In this document: positions 54,066 through 63,389 of the stretch, in pieces
Numbering within the stretch: position 1 is the stretch's first letter
Layout: every line of letters starts with the position of its first letter
The notes under the pieces: generated by a model
Database searches by the model: none
What the model saw: the letters and a program-made list of their open reading frames with translations, nothing else
What the model was told of the DNA's origin: nothing
Position numbers and translations under genes: made by a program
Source of the DNA: Aquisphaera insulae
GTDB lineage: Bacteria; Planctomycetota; Planctomycetia; Isosphaerales; Isosphaeraceae
Assembly: GCF_011064615.1 (NCBI RefSeq)
Contig: NZ_JAALJH010000049.1
Location: 1-64,000 of the forward strand
DNA length: 64,000 nt
Direction of reading: 5' to 3'

Positions 54066-55265
54066 TTGGGCCAGTTCAGGTACGACGTCTGCGTGGTCGG
54101 CGGTTGCGGGCACGTCGGGCTGCCGCTGGCCCTGGCGTTCGCCCGGTCGGGCCTGGACGTCGCGGTCCACGACATCGACGATCGGGCCGTCGATCTCGTC
54201 CGGTCGGGCAGGATGCCGTTCCTGGAGCGGGGCGCCGAGCCGATCCTCCGCCAGGTGATCGGCAGAAACCTCATCGTCGCCGACGACCCCGGGCTGGTGA
54301 CGCAGTCGCGACACCTCGTCGTCATCATCGGCACGCCCGTCGATGAGCACCTGAACCCGAAATTCCACGCGATGCGGCGGTTCTTCCTGGACCTTCGGCC
54401 GCACCTGACCGACGGCCAGTGCGTGATCCTCCGGAGCACCGTGGCCCCGGGGACGACCGAGAAGATCCACTCGCTCCTGGCGAGGACCGGGCTGGACCTC
54501 CACGTCGCGTTCTGCCCGGAGCGTGTCGCCGAGGGTTATGCCCTGGAGGAGTTCGCCACCCTGCCGCAGATCGTCTCCGGCTGCGGCGAACGTGCCGTGG
54601 AGATGGCGTCCGAGCTGTTCGCGAAGGTCGCCCCGTCCTTGATCCGACTCTCTCCGCTCGAGGCAGAGCTGACCAAGATCTTCACCAACGCGTGGCGATA
54701 CATCCAGTTCGCGACCGCCAACCAGTTCCTGATGATCGCGGCCGACCGGGGCGTGGACTTCTACCGGGTCTTCGACGCGATGACCCGCGACTATCCGAGG
54801 ATGGCCGGACTGCCGAAGGGGGGTTTCGCCGCCGGCCCTTGCCTGTTCAAGGACACGATGCAGCTCGCCGCCTCGAGCGACAACAACCTGCCGCTGGGCC
54901 ACGCGGCGATGCTGATCAACGAGGGCCTGCCCAGCTTCATCGCCCGCCGGCTCCGGGCCCGCTATCCGCTCGAGTCGATGTGCATCGGGATCCTCGGCAT
55001 GGCCTTCAAGGCGGAGAGCGACGACCACCGCGAGTCGCTCTCCTACAAGCTCCGAAAGGTCATCGAGGCCGAGGCCGCAGAGGTCCTCTGCACCGACGCC
55101 TACATCGCCGACCCGACGTTTCGCCCGCTCGCCGAGGTCGTCGAGCGATCGGACCTGTTGATCATCGGTGCTCCGCACCGCGAGTATCGGGCGATCGCCG
55201 TCCCGATCTCGACACCGGTCGTCGACCTCTGGAACTTCCTGGGCAAGGGGACGGGCCTGGCATGA
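54066..55265 (+). CDS. Nucleotide-sugar (UDP-ManNAc/UDP-glucose type) dehydrogenase
   Basis: The 399-residue protein has the three-domain dehydrogenase fold: VCVVGGCGHVGLPLALAFAR for NAD, ILRSTVAPGTTEKI, the central AELTKIFTNAWRYIQFATAN helix, and the catalytic cysteine in GGFAAGPCLFKDTMQL. A C-terminal domain (SMCIGILGMAFKAESDDHRE) completes it. It oxidises the C6 alcohol of a UDP-hexose to the acid in two steps; the sugar is not resolved by sequence. It starts at a TTG preceded by GGGGAGC. Its stop overlaps the epimerase gene start (ATGA), so the two are translationally coupled. Confidence 0.9.
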   Translation: MGQFRYDVCVVGGCGHVGLPLALAFARSGLDVAVHDIDDRAVDLVRSGRMPFLERGAEPILRQVIGRNLIVADDPGLVTQSRHLVVIIGTPVDEHLNPKFHAMRRFFLDLRPHLTDGQCVILRSTVAPGTTEKIHSLLARTGLDLHVAFCPERVAEGYALEEFATLPQIVSGCGERAVEMASELFAKVAPSLIRLSPLEAELTKIFTNAWRYIQFATANQFLMIAADRGVDFYRVFDAMTRDYPRMAGLPKGGFAAGPCLFKDTMQLAASSDNNLPLGHAAMLINEGLPSFIARRLRARYPLESMCIGILGMAFKAESDDHRESLSYKLRKVIEAEAAEVLCTDAYIADPTFRPLAEVVERSDLLIIGAPHREYRAIAVPISTPVVDLWNFLGKGTGLA

Positions 55266-56281
55266 AGACCCTCGTGACCGGATCCTCGGGCTTCATCGCC
55301 GGCTATCTGATCGAGGAGCTGCTGGCCCACGGCCATGAGGTCGTCGGGCTGGACAACCTGTCGAAGTATGGACCGGTCGGGCGGACGTTCGACTCCGACC
55401 CCCGCTACCGGGCCGTGACCGGCGACGCCAAGGATCCGGCCCTGGTCGGCGAGCTGCTGGAAGGCTGCGACCACTTCGTCGCCGGCGCCGCGATCATCGG
55501 CGGGATCTCACTCTTCCACGAGCTGGCGTACGACCTGCTCGCCGAGAACGAGCGGATCACCGCCGCGGCCTTCGACGCGGCGATCAGGGCCCACCGGGGA
55601 GGCTCGCTCAAGAAGATCACGGTCGTTTCCTCGTCGATGGTGTTCGAGAACGCCGGGACCTTCCCGACCCCGGAAGGGGAGCAGGAGCGCTGTCCGCCGC
55701 CGTCGTCGACCTACGGCTTCCAGAAGCTGGCCACCGAGTACTTCGCCAGGGGAGCCCATCAGCAGTACGGATTGCCCTTCACGATCGTCCGCCCGTTCAA
55801 TTGCATCGGCATCGGCGAACGTCGGGCGAAGTACGACCGCGAGGTCCGCTCCGGCAATGTCCGGCTGGCCCTCAGCCACGTCGTGCCCGACCTCGTCCAG
55901 AAGGTGCTCAAGGGGCAGGACCCGCTGAGGATCCTCGGAGATGGCAGTCAGGTTCGGCATTACACCTACGGCGGCGACCTCGCCCGGGGGATCCGCCTGG
56001 CCGTCGAGTCGCCCGCGGCGTTGAACGAGGACTTCAACCTCTCGACCGCCAGCTCGACCACGGTGCTCGAGCTGGCCGGGACGATCTGGCGGATGATCCG
56101 GGGCGGCGACCCATTGCGGATCGAGCACGACCCGCCGTATCCCCACGACGTCCGCCGCCGCGTCCCCTCGGTCGACAAGGCCCGTCGCGTTCTCGACTTC
56201 GAGGCGAAAACCCCCCTCGAAGAGGCCCTGGCCGAGATCATCCCCTGGGTCCGCGACCAGATCGCCGCCGGCGGGATCTGA
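55262..56281 (+). CDS. NAD-dependent sugar epimerase/dehydratase
   Basis: The 339-residue extended-SDR protein has LVTGSSGFIAGYLIEELL for NAD, VVSSSMVFENAG and STYGFQKLATEYFA (YxxxK), followed by FTIVRPFNCIGIGER and GDGSQVRHYTYGGDLARGI. These fit UDP- or GDP-sugar 4-epimerases, or dehydratases of the GalE/RmlB class. It shares a four-base overlap with the nucleotide-sugar dehydrogenase and precedes the GT2 gene by nine bases. The set is therefore a sugar-precursor and transfer operon, perhaps for a uronic-acid-containing surface glycan. The substrate is not certain. Confidence 0.88.
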   Translation: MKTLVTGSSGFIAGYLIEELLAHGHEVVGLDNLSKYGPVGRTFDSDPRYRAVTGDAKDPALVGELLEGCDHFVAGAAIIGGISLFHELAYDLLAENERITAAAFDAAIRAHRGGSLKKITVVSSSMVFENAGTFPTPEGEQERCPPPSSTYGFQKLATEYFARGAHQQYGLPFTIVRPFNCIGIGERRAKYDREVRSGNVRLALSHVVPDLVQKVLKGQDPLRILGDGSQVRHYTYGGDLARGIRLAVESPAALNEDFNLSTASSTTVLELAGTIWRMIRGGDPLRIEHDPPYPHDVRRRVPSVDKARRVLDFEAKTPLEEALAEIIPWVRDQIAAGGI

Positions 56282-56290
56282 TTCGATCGG

Positions 56291-57022
56291 ATGGAGGCGA
56301 GCCGCTTGGAACCGGAACCTGTCGTCGACCTGATCATGCCTGTTTACAACGAGGGGGCGAACATCGCTCGAGCCCTGGACGAGATCGAGGCCAAGGTCCC
56401 GCTACCGAAGCGGATCCTCGTCGTCTACGACTTCGACGAGGACGACACGCTCCCCGTCGTCCGGGAGCGAATCCCGCGGATGCCTGGGCTGGAGCTGGTC
56501 CGCAACACCCTGGGCCGCGGCGTGCTGAACGCGATCCGCTCCGGGATCGCGGCGGCCCGGGCCGAGGTCGTGGTGGTCACGATGGCCGACCTCTCCGATG
56601 ACGTCGCCATCATCCCCCGGATGGTGGAGCTGATTCGCGACGAGGGTTACGACATCGTCGTCGGCTCGCGGTACATGAAGGGAGGGCGCCAGGTCGGCGG
56701 ACCTCGCCTCAAGAAGTTCCTGTCCAGGTCCGCCGGGCTGTCGCTCCACTGGCTAGCCGGCCTGCCCACCCACGACGCCACCAACGCCTTCCGCGCCTAC
56801 CGGCGAGACGTGCTCCAGGGGTTGCCGATCGAGAGCGAGGGGGGCTTCGCCTACTCGCTTGAGCTGACGGCCAAGGCCCACGCCGCCGGCCGGAGGATCA
56901 CCGAGATCCCCTCGACCTGGCACGACCGCTCCGCCGGAACGTCGCGGTTCCGGCTGAGGGCCTGGCTCCCCCACTACCTCAAGTGGTACGGCTACGCGCT
57001 CACACACCGGCCGCGACGTTGA
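56291..57022 (+). CDS. GT2-family glycosyltransferase (dolichol-phosphate-mannose synthase-like)
   Basis: This 243-residue GT2 protein has the nucleotide-binding start VVDLIMPVYNEGANIARALD, the variant metal/sugar motif VVVVTMADLSDDVAIIP (Asp in place of the full DxD), IVVGSRYMKGGRQVGG and a TKA...ITEIPSTWHDRSAG end. This is the layout of polyprenyl-phosphate sugar synthases. It has no transmembrane tail, so it is cytosolic or peripheral. It would load a sugar onto a lipid carrier, which the GT39-like protein upstream could then use as donor. That link is inference from gene order. Confidence 0.87.
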   Translation: MEASRLEPEPVVDLIMPVYNEGANIARALDEIEAKVPLPKRILVVYDFDEDDTLPVVRERIPRMPGLELVRNTLGRGVLNAIRSGIAAARAEVVVVTMADLSDDVAIIPRMVELIRDEGYDIVVGSRYMKGGRQVGGPRLKKFLSRSAGLSLHWLAGLPTHDATNAFRAYRRDVLQGLPIESEGGFAYSLELTAKAHAAGRRITEIPSTWHDRSAGTSRFRLRAWLPHYLKWYGYALTHRPRR

Positions 57023-57547
57023 GTCGAAACGTGAATCAAGGCCCCTTTTCGTGGCTGTTCACGATACATGGTTCTTCAGTGCCGTCCGTACCCGGAACGG
57101 CGACGAGTCCCAGCGCCAGCCTGTTGACCCCAGCCGCCTCATGGTCCGGGTGCGGGGCGGAGATCGCCCGTCGTCCCCGATCGCGCGACTCCCCGACGAC
57201 CTCCCATGAGTTGTGATCCAGGACTCATCCGGCCAGGTCGGACGCCGTCGCGTCGGACTCGATGTCGTCCCCCGGCGCGATGCTCTCAGCATGCCCGGGC
57301 CCGCGCCGGAAATCCAGCACGCGGGCCGTTCCGGGACCTGGGGCCGGCACGCGCGACCGGCTCGACGATCACGGAGTACGGACAAGAATACTGTAAACAG
57401 CTATATATGGTAAGTTAATCGAGTCATGCTTGACTTGATTCGCGCGATCTCCTTAAGATCGAGCCCGACCTGAAACGACGTTGGCGTGCATGCGTGTTTC
57501 GACACGGCCAGGACGTCGGGGAGTGATGAATGGGCGTGTAAGAGGAA

Positions 57548-57720
57548 GAATGGGACGTGGCCGTGATCGATGCCGGCATGGGCGGCGGCACGGTGGGTGG
57601 CCGATCTCATACGACGAGTTCCTCTCCTACTACGAGAAGGCGGAGCGTCTCTACGAGGTTCGCGGTACGCCGGATCCGCTGGATGACGACGACAACGGCC
57701 GCAGCCTCCTGAAGCCCCTT
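57548..57720 (+). pseudogene. Decayed remnant of a GMC-family oxidoreductase
   Basis: Frame 1 encodes EWDVAVIDAGMGGGTVGG, the FAD-binding start of GMC oxidoreductases. Immediately after it, in another frame, comes WPISYDEFLSYYEKAERLYEVRGT, a segment that in intact enzymes lies far downstream of the FAD motif. A frameshift and an internal deletion have fused two distant parts of the gene, and the rest of the roughly 500-residue enzyme is missing. It belongs to a gene-poor 1.2 kb stretch (57,023-58,224) whose first half is unusually AT-rich near 57,390 and shows no other gene. Confidence 0.75.
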
Positions 57721-57733
57721 CCTGAACAGGTGC

Positions 57734-57994
57734 ATGGCGCCCGGGATCGATCGAGCCAGATATCCGAACGTGCCGGTCAACGAGCTGGTCCCCGGATCCC
57801 TCCGCACTCGGATGAGCGAATCCGGTGAGGATCCGTTCGTCGTGTATCCGCATGTCGTTTCCCTGATCAACCTGCCTGCGGGCGGACCGACGGGTCGGAT
57901 CTTCATCAAGGGTGAACTATTCCAGGTGGACTCGGGGATGAAGGCGGAACTGAAGCGGAAAGTCGCCGTTATTCTGGGGAAGAAGGTCGCTTGA
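57734..57994 (+). CDS. Short ORF or gene fragment of unknown function
   Basis: An 86-residue frame (RARYPNVPVNELVPGSLRTR, then DPFVVYPHVVSLINLPAGGP and a basic VKIAELKRKVAVILGKK-like end) follows the GMC remnant. It looks like real protein sequence in composition but matches nothing I recognise and has no strong ribosome site. It may be the 3' end of another broken gene brought next to the remnant by deletion, or a short real gene starting at 57812. Confidence 0.3.
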   Translation: MAPGIDRARYPNVPVNELVPGSLRTRMSESGEDPFVVYPHVVSLINLPAGGPTGRIFIKGELFQVDSGMKAELKRKVAVILGKKVA

Positions 57995-58224
57995 TCGCGA
58001 TCGATCGGCGGGGCTGAGGTTTCCCCCTGAATCGAGGTCCCGTCCACGCCCGGGCCGGAACGCTTGACGGCCCGAACCTCGCGAGCAGACCTCCTCCGAT
58101 CCAATATTCGCCCCGTCCCGGAGAACATACGATTCCGGCCCCTCGCACCTGGCCGATGCCTCCGCGGGAGCGGTCCCGCGAGCCGATGTCGAGCCGGAAC
58201 CAATCCATCAGGGAGCACCTATTG

Positions 58225-60225
58225 ATGTACGGATCTCAGATGCGGACCCGCGCTCGGAGGACGCCGAGCGTTGCGGTCCTCGCCGCCGCGTTTCTCGTGG
58301 GGATCCCCATGTCGACCCGAGCCGATCTTCCTCCGCTGATCTCCCGCGAAGTCCTCTTCGGCAATCCGGAGCGGATGGGGCCCAAGCTGTCTCCCGACGG
58401 GACCAAGATGGCGTGGATCGCCCCGGACAAGAAGAACATCCTCCAGGTCTGGGTGAAGACGATCGGCAAGGATGAGGAGAAAGTCGTCACGGCCGACCCC
58501 AAGCGCGGGATCCGCCAGTTCGCCTGGGCGGAGAATAGCCGGGTGCTGCTCTACATGCAGGACAGCGACGGCGACGAGAACTTCCACGTCTACGGGGTGG
58601 ACCTCGCCAACGGCAATGTCCGAGATTTGACCCCGTTCCAGGGCGTCAAGGCCCAGATCACGGCCTCCGACCCGAGCTACCCTGACACGGTCCTCGTCTC
58701 GCTCAACACCCGCAATCGGGCGCTCTTCGACGTCTACCGGCTGGACCTGAATACCGGTGCCCTGACGATCGACACCGAGAACCCGGGCGACGTGGTGGGC
58801 TGGGTTGCCGATCCCCACTTGCAGGTCCGCGCGGCGCAGACGATGACCCCGTCGGGCGGCGCGGCGATCCGCGTCCGCGATGACGGCTCATCGACCTTCC
58901 GACCCTGGCTGGAGGTCGGCCCCGAAGACGCGCTCACGTTCGGCGCCCTGGACTTCTCCGCCGACGGCAAGTCGCTCACGCTGCTCTCCTCGCTGGGCCG
59001 GGATACCGCGGCCGTTGTCCAGCGAGAGATCGCCGGGGGCAAGGAGGCGCTCCTGGCGGCGTCCGACGAGGCTGACGCCGACAGCGTGCTGATCCACCCG
59101 AAGACGCACGTCGTCCAGGCCGTGAGGTTCGCGCCCGGCCGGGCGCACTGGAAGGTCATCGACCCCAGCATCGCGGCGGACTTCGAGGCCATCGGCAAGC
59201 TCCACGACGGGGACTTCTCGATCGTCAATCGCGACAACGCCGACCGGACCTGGCTGGTCGCCTTCACGGCGGATCGCGGGCCCGTGGCCTACTACGCATG
59301 GAATCGCGAGGAAAAGAAGGGCACATTCCTGTTCGTCCACCAGCCGAAGCTCCAGGGGCTCGCCCTCGCCGACATGAAGCCCGTGAAGATCAAGGCCCGC
59401 GACGGACTGACGCTGAACGCTTATCTCACGCTCCCGGTGGGAGTGGAGCCGCGCGGGCTGCCCATGGTCCTGATGGTCCACGGCGGCCCCTGGGCCCGGG
59501 ACCAGTGGGGATACAACCCCTATGCCCAGTGGTTCGCCAATCGCGGCTATGCGTGCCTGTCGGTGAACTTCCGCGGTTCCACCGGGTATGGCAAGTCCTT
59601 CCTCAATGCCGCCAACAAGCAGTGGGGCAGGGCGATGCACGACGACCTGATCGACGCCTGCAAGTGGGCGGCCGACAAGGGGTTCGCCGATCCCAAGAAG
59701 GTCGCCGTCTTCGGCGGCTCCTACGGCGGATACGCCGCGCTCGCCGCCCTGACGTTCACCCCGGAGTTCTTCGCCTGCGCCGTGGACATGGTGGGACCGT
59801 CCAACCTGAAGACCCTGATCGCGACGATCCCGCCCTACTGGAAGCCGATGCGGGTGATGTTCGACACGCGGATGGGGAACGTGGACGATCCCAAGGACGC
59901 CGAGTTGATTCACGAGGCTTCGCCGCTCTTCAAGGCCGATAAGATCCGCCGGCCGCTGCTGATCGGGCAGGGGGCCAATGATCCCCGCGTCAAGCAGGCC
60001 GAGTCCGAACAGATCGTCGCGGCGATCGAGAAGAATGGCGGCCGCGTCTCTTACGTCCTCTACCCGGACGAGGGCCACGGCTTCGCCAGGCCGGAGAACC
60101 GCATCGACTTCAACGCCCGCGCCGAGGCGTTCCTGGCCGAGAACCTCGGCGGTCGGGTCGAGCCGATCGCGGGCGAGAAGGTCCCCGGCTCCACGGCGGT
60201 CGTGAAGGAGGTGGGGAAGAAGTAG
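58225..60225 (+). CDS. Exported S9-family prolyl oligopeptidase-like peptidase
   Basis: The 666-residue protein has a signal sequence (TPSVAVLAAAFLVGIPMSTRA). A seven-bladed beta-propeller follows (about 35-400; repeats such as MGPKLSPDGTKMAWIAPDKK), then an alpha/beta hydrolase domain with MVLMVHGGPWARDQWGYNP. The nucleophile is in VFGGSYGGYAAL, the acid is in IGQGANDPRVKQ and the base His is in DEGHGFARP. It is a serine peptidase for short peptides outside the cytoplasm, close to acylaminoacyl-peptidases. The start at 58225 has GGAGCACC upstream; a Met five codons later is possible. Confidence 0.93.
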   Translation: MYGSQMRTRARRTPSVAVLAAAFLVGIPMSTRADLPPLISREVLFGNPERMGPKLSPDGTKMAWIAPDKKNILQVWVKTIGKDEEKVVTADPKRGIRQFAWAENSRVLLYMQDSDGDENFHVYGVDLANGNVRDLTPFQGVKAQITASDPSYPDTVLVSLNTRNRALFDVYRLDLNTGALTIDTENPGDVVGWVADPHLQVRAAQTMTPSGGAAIRVRDDGSSTFRPWLEVGPEDALTFGALDFSADGKSLTLLSSLGRDTAAVVQREIAGGKEALLAASDEADADSVLIHPKTHVVQAVRFAPGRAHWKVIDPSIAADFEAIGKLHDGDFSIVNRDNADRTWLVAFTADRGPVAYYAWNREEKKGTFLFVHQPKLQGLALADMKPVKIKARDGLTLNAYLTLPVGVEPRGLPMVLMVHGGPWARDQWGYNPYAQWFANRGYACLSVNFRGSTGYGKSFLNAANKQWGRAMHDDLIDACKWAADKGFADPKKVAVFGGSYGGYAALAALTFTPEFFACAVDMVGPSNLKTLIATIPPYWKPMRVMFDTRMGNVDDPKDAELIHEASPLFKADKIRRPLLIGQGANDPRVKQAESEQIVAAIEKNGGRVSYVLYPDEGHGFARPENRIDFNARAEAFLAENLGGRVEPIAGEKVPGSTAVVKEVGKK

Positions 60226-60416
60226 CCCGCGGTGCGAACTCGCGAGGGCGGTCGACCGCCCGATGGCGTCCCTCCCTCGACCGCGCGGGAGGGGCGCCGT
60301 AGGCCCGCTACCGGCGAAAGAGTCCTCTCGCCGCGACATCGCCGGGCGGATGGAATAGAATCGTCCAATCAGGCGATCGAGGCAACGACGGGCGGTCCGA
60401 CGAGGGGCGTGGCGCG

Positions 60417-61415
60417 ATGCGAGTGCTGATCACGGGTGGAGCAGGTTTCATCGGCTCGCATCTCGCCGAGGCTTACCTCGGGCGCGGGGATGAGGTCTTT
60501 GTCCTCGACGACCTGTCTACGGGGAGCATCGACAACATCGCCCACCTCCGAGGCCGCAAGGGATTCCACTACACCATCGAGAGCGTCCACCACGCCCCGA
60601 CGGTGGCGGAGCTCGTGGACCAGTGCGACGCGGTCTTCCACCTGGCCGCGGCGGTCGGGGTCCGGCTGATCGTGGAAAGCCCGGTGAGGACGATCGAGAC
60701 GAACGTGCACGGCACCGAGGTCGTCCTCGCCGCGGCGAACAAGAAGAAGAAGAAAGTGCTGATCGCCTCGACGTCCGAGGTCTACGGCCTGAGCGCCGAC
60801 GTCCCGTTTCGCGAGGACGGCAACCTCGTACTCGGTGCGACCACGAAGGGTAGATGGAGCTACGCCTGCTCCAAGGCGATCGACGAGTTCCTGGCGCTGG
60901 CCTACTGGAGGGAGCGGAAGCTGCCGACGATCATCGTCCGCCTTTTCAACACGGTCGGGCCGAGGCAGACCGGGCAATACGGCATGGTCGTCCCGACGTT
61001 CGTGAAGCAGGCCCTCACGGGCCGCCCGCTCACGATCTACGGCGACGGCAGCCAGTCCCGCTGCTTCACCCACGTCGGCGACGTGGTCGGGGCGCTGGTC
61101 GGGCTGATGGATCACCCGCGGGCGGTTGGCGAGGTCTTCAACATCGGGTCGGGCGAGGAAGTGACCATCCAGGAGCTCGCCGAGCGGGTCAAGGCCCTGA
61201 CGGGGTCCTCCTCGACGATCGTCCACGTCCCCTATGAGCAGGCGTATGGCGAGGGCTTCGAGGACATGCCTCGCCGGGTCCCCGATGTGAGCAAGATCGC
61301 CGACCTGATCGGCTACCGGCCGCGAAAGTCGCTGGACGCGATCCTCGGCGATGTGGTCGAGTATTTCCGCGACGGTCCGGCGGCGGCCGCCGGGGCCGCC
61401 GGGCTCGCCCTCTGA
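60417..61415 (+). CDS. NAD-dependent sugar epimerase/UDP-glucuronate decarboxylase-like
   Basis: This 332-residue extended-SDR protein has LITGGAGFIGSHLAEAYLGR, FHLAAAVGVRLIVESPVRTI, ASTSEVYGLSADVPFRED, YACSKAIDEFLAL (YxxxK) and RLFNTVGPRQTGQYGMVVP. These match UDP-glucuronate decarboxylases and GDP-mannose dehydratase-like enzymes, with DGSQSRCFTHVGDVV near the end. It would supply a sugar nucleotide for the surface glycan machinery encoded 4 kb upstream, although the S9 peptidase gene separates them. The start at 60417 overlaps a GGGGCGTGGCGCG stretch with no strong ribosome site. Confidence 0.9.
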   Translation: MRVLITGGAGFIGSHLAEAYLGRGDEVFVLDDLSTGSIDNIAHLRGRKGFHYTIESVHHAPTVAELVDQCDAVFHLAAAVGVRLIVESPVRTIETNVHGTEVVLAAANKKKKKVLIASTSEVYGLSADVPFREDGNLVLGATTKGRWSYACSKAIDEFLALAYWRERKLPTIIVRLFNTVGPRQTGQYGMVVPTFVKQALTGRPLTIYGDGSQSRCFTHVGDVVGALVGLMDHPRAVGEVFNIGSGEEVTIQELAERVKALTGSSSTIVHVPYEQAYGEGFEDMPRRVPDVSKIADLIGYRPRKSLDAILGDVVEYFRDGPAAAAGAAGLAL

Positions 61416-61676
61416 GGTTCAACCGCCGCCGGTCCCGAATCGGGCCCGGGGACTTTCGCCAGGTCCCGGGTACGGGCAGAATAGGGCCATGCCGCGTGTG
61501 CACCGCGGAGGTGGCCGGTCGCGGCTTGCGGCCAGGCCGGCGGGGTCATACAACGTTTCTTTTCGAGCCCGCCGCGACCAAGCCCTCCGCTCGCAAGGAA
61601 TGGGGGTCCCGACCGGATCCCCTGCGAGCGACGGGCGGCTCGCGGACCATTCGCCGAGCAGCCGGGAGAGGAAAGC

Positions 61677-62921
61677 ATGAGTCAGTCGAACGTGGCCGCG
61701 CAAGCCCGCGCGGCGCTCGAGGCCGGGGAGGGGATCTTTCGGCTCGCGCCCACCTGGGTGCCCCGTTCCTTCCTGATGCCGGGGGGGCGTCTCAAGCTCT
61801 CGCGCGAGGATCTCTACGCGCTGGGCACCCATCGCGGCGGCATCGACGAGCGCTGGTTCGGCTCGACGACTCCCGCCGCGAACGAGGGGGCGCCGCCGGA
61901 CGAGGGCCTCAGCTACGTCGTCCACGAGGGCCACAAGTTCACCCTCCGCGACGCGATACAGGCCCTCGGCGGCGAGATCATCGGCAAGTCCCTCTGGGAC
62001 ACTTACAAGAAGTGGCCCGTCTACAGCAAGTTCTTCGACAATCTCGGCCCGATCCCCCACCACATGCACCAGAACCAGGAGCAGGCGGCCAAGCTCGGCC
62101 TCGAGGGGAAGCCGGAGAGCTATTACTTCCCGCCGCAGCTCAACTGGACGGGGAACAACTTCCCCTACACCTTCTTCGGCCTCGAGCCCGGGACGACGAA
62201 GGAGGACATTCGCCGCTGCCTGGAGCGGTGGAACCAGGGCGACAACGGCATCCTCGACCACTCCAAGGCGTACCGCCTGAAGCCGGGCACCGGCTGGCTC
62301 GTCCCCCCCGACGTGCTCCATGCCCCCGGGTCGCTCGTCACGTTCGAACCCCAATGGGGATCCGACGTCTTCGGCATGTACCAGTCGATGGTCGAGGGGC
62401 GCAGGGTCCCCTGGGAGCTGCTGGTCAAGGACGTACCGGAGCCGTACAAGCACGACCTGGACTACCTGGTCAACCAGCTCGACTGGGAGAAGAACGTCGA
62501 TCCCGAGTTCAAGGCCCACAACTACCTCGAGCCGATCGTCCGGAGCGGCGGCGAGAAGGACGGATTCGTCGACAAGTGGATCGTCTACGGCACGGTCGAC
62601 GGCAAGCAGCTATTCAGCGCCTGCGAGCTGACGGTACTGCCGGGACATTCGGCCACGATCAAGGACCCCGGGGCGTACGGACTGATCGTCACCCAAGGGA
62701 GCGGCAAGATCGGGTCGCTGGAGGTGGACAGCCCGAACTTCATCCGATTCGGCGAGGTGACCAAGGACGAGGTCTTCGTCGCGGCCAAACGAGCCGGCGA
62801 GGGGGTCGCGTTCAAGAACACCGGGGCCGAGCCGTTCGTGAGCCTTCGCTATTTCGGGCCGGACACCCACAAGGACCTGCCCGCGGTCGGCGACCACCTG
62901 AAGTCAGCCCGCAAGGGCTGA
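61677..62921 (+). CDS. Cupin protein, phosphomannose-isomerase-like
   Basis: The 414-residue protein has two cupin-type halves. The first contains IPHHMHQNQEQAAKLG, with a metal-binding H-x-H and Gln/Glu set. It continues with GWLVPPDVLHAPGSLVTFEP, a second metal-site His. The second half is GHSATIKDPGAYGLIVTQGSG. This resembles type I mannose-6-phosphate isomerases (ManA), but the first ~60 residues and the long YYFPPQLNWTGNNFPYTFFG linker are unlike E. coli ManA. A sugar isomerase or epimerase is most likely; the substrate is not certain. The start has GAGAGGAAAGC upstream, and the next gene encodes a small membrane protein. Confidence 0.75.
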   Translation: MSQSNVAAQARAALEAGEGIFRLAPTWVPRSFLMPGGRLKLSREDLYALGTHRGGIDERWFGSTTPAANEGAPPDEGLSYVVHEGHKFTLRDAIQALGGEIIGKSLWDTYKKWPVYSKFFDNLGPIPHHMHQNQEQAAKLGLEGKPESYYFPPQLNWTGNNFPYTFFGLEPGTTKEDIRRCLERWNQGDNGILDHSKAYRLKPGTGWLVPPDVLHAPGSLVTFEPQWGSDVFGMYQSMVEGRRVPWELLVKDVPEPYKHDLDYLVNQLDWEKNVDPEFKAHNYLEPIVRSGGEKDGFVDKWIVYGTVDGKQLFSACELTVLPGHSATIKDPGAYGLIVTQGSGKIGSLEVDSPNFIRFGEVTKDEVFVAAKRAGEGVAFKNTGAEPFVSLRYFGPDTHKDLPAVGDHLKSARKG

Positions 62922-63006
62922 GCGTCCGCGTCGACTCGACCGTCGCGGCCGCCCCCGCAACGACGTGGCGTGAGCGGCGGGGCCGCGTGATTCCCGGGGA
63001 GATCGC

Positions 63007-63357
63007 ATGGTATTCTGGATCGCGTTTCTCGTCGCCCTCGTGTTCGTCCTGGGCGGGTTGTTCGCGGTGCTCGTCCTCTTCGGCCTGTCGCGTTCGGCGG
63101 CCGGAGGGGACGTCGACTGGCAGATCGCCCGCCTGGAGAGGAAGGTGGACCTGATCCTGACCAACATGGGGATCGGCCACGACGACCACGTGCCGGAGCG
63201 GGTCGTCCAACTGGTCCGCGATGGCAAGGTCCCCGAGGCGGTCGAGGAGTACATCCGGCTCACCGGCTCCCGGCGCACGATAGCCCGGCGCGAGGTCGAT
63301 TACCTCCGCCAGAAGGTCAAGGCCGCGACGGGCGACACGGGGCCGAACCCCGAGTGA
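63007..63357 (+). CDS. Membrane protein with ribosomal L7/L12-like C-terminal domain
   Basis: The 116-residue protein has one N-terminal transmembrane segment (VFWIAFLVALVFVLGGLFAVLVLF). A short helix (WQIARLERKVDLILTNMGI) and ERVVQLVRDGKVPEAVEEYI, ending LTGSRRTIARREVDYL, follow. That is the pattern of L7/L12-type C-terminal domains found in many small membrane proteins. The function of this combination is unknown. It lies 85 bp after the cupin gene and 32 bp before the last gene of the window, in the same direction. Confidence 0.8.
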   Translation: MVFWIAFLVALVFVLGGLFAVLVLFGLSRSAAGGDVDWQIARLERKVDLILTNMGIGHDDHVPERVVQLVRDGKVPEAVEEYIRLTGSRRTIARREVDYLRQKVKAATGDTGPNPE

Positions 63358-63389
63358 GACCCGTCGCGGCATTCAACGCGGAGCGAGCG

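Noticed and set aside
57481-57828. 115-residue frame beginning MACMRVSTRPG
   Set aside because: Only part of it (WPISYDEFLSYYEKAERLY) is protein-like, and its first part is the FAD motif read in the wrong frame. It is treated as a pseudogene.
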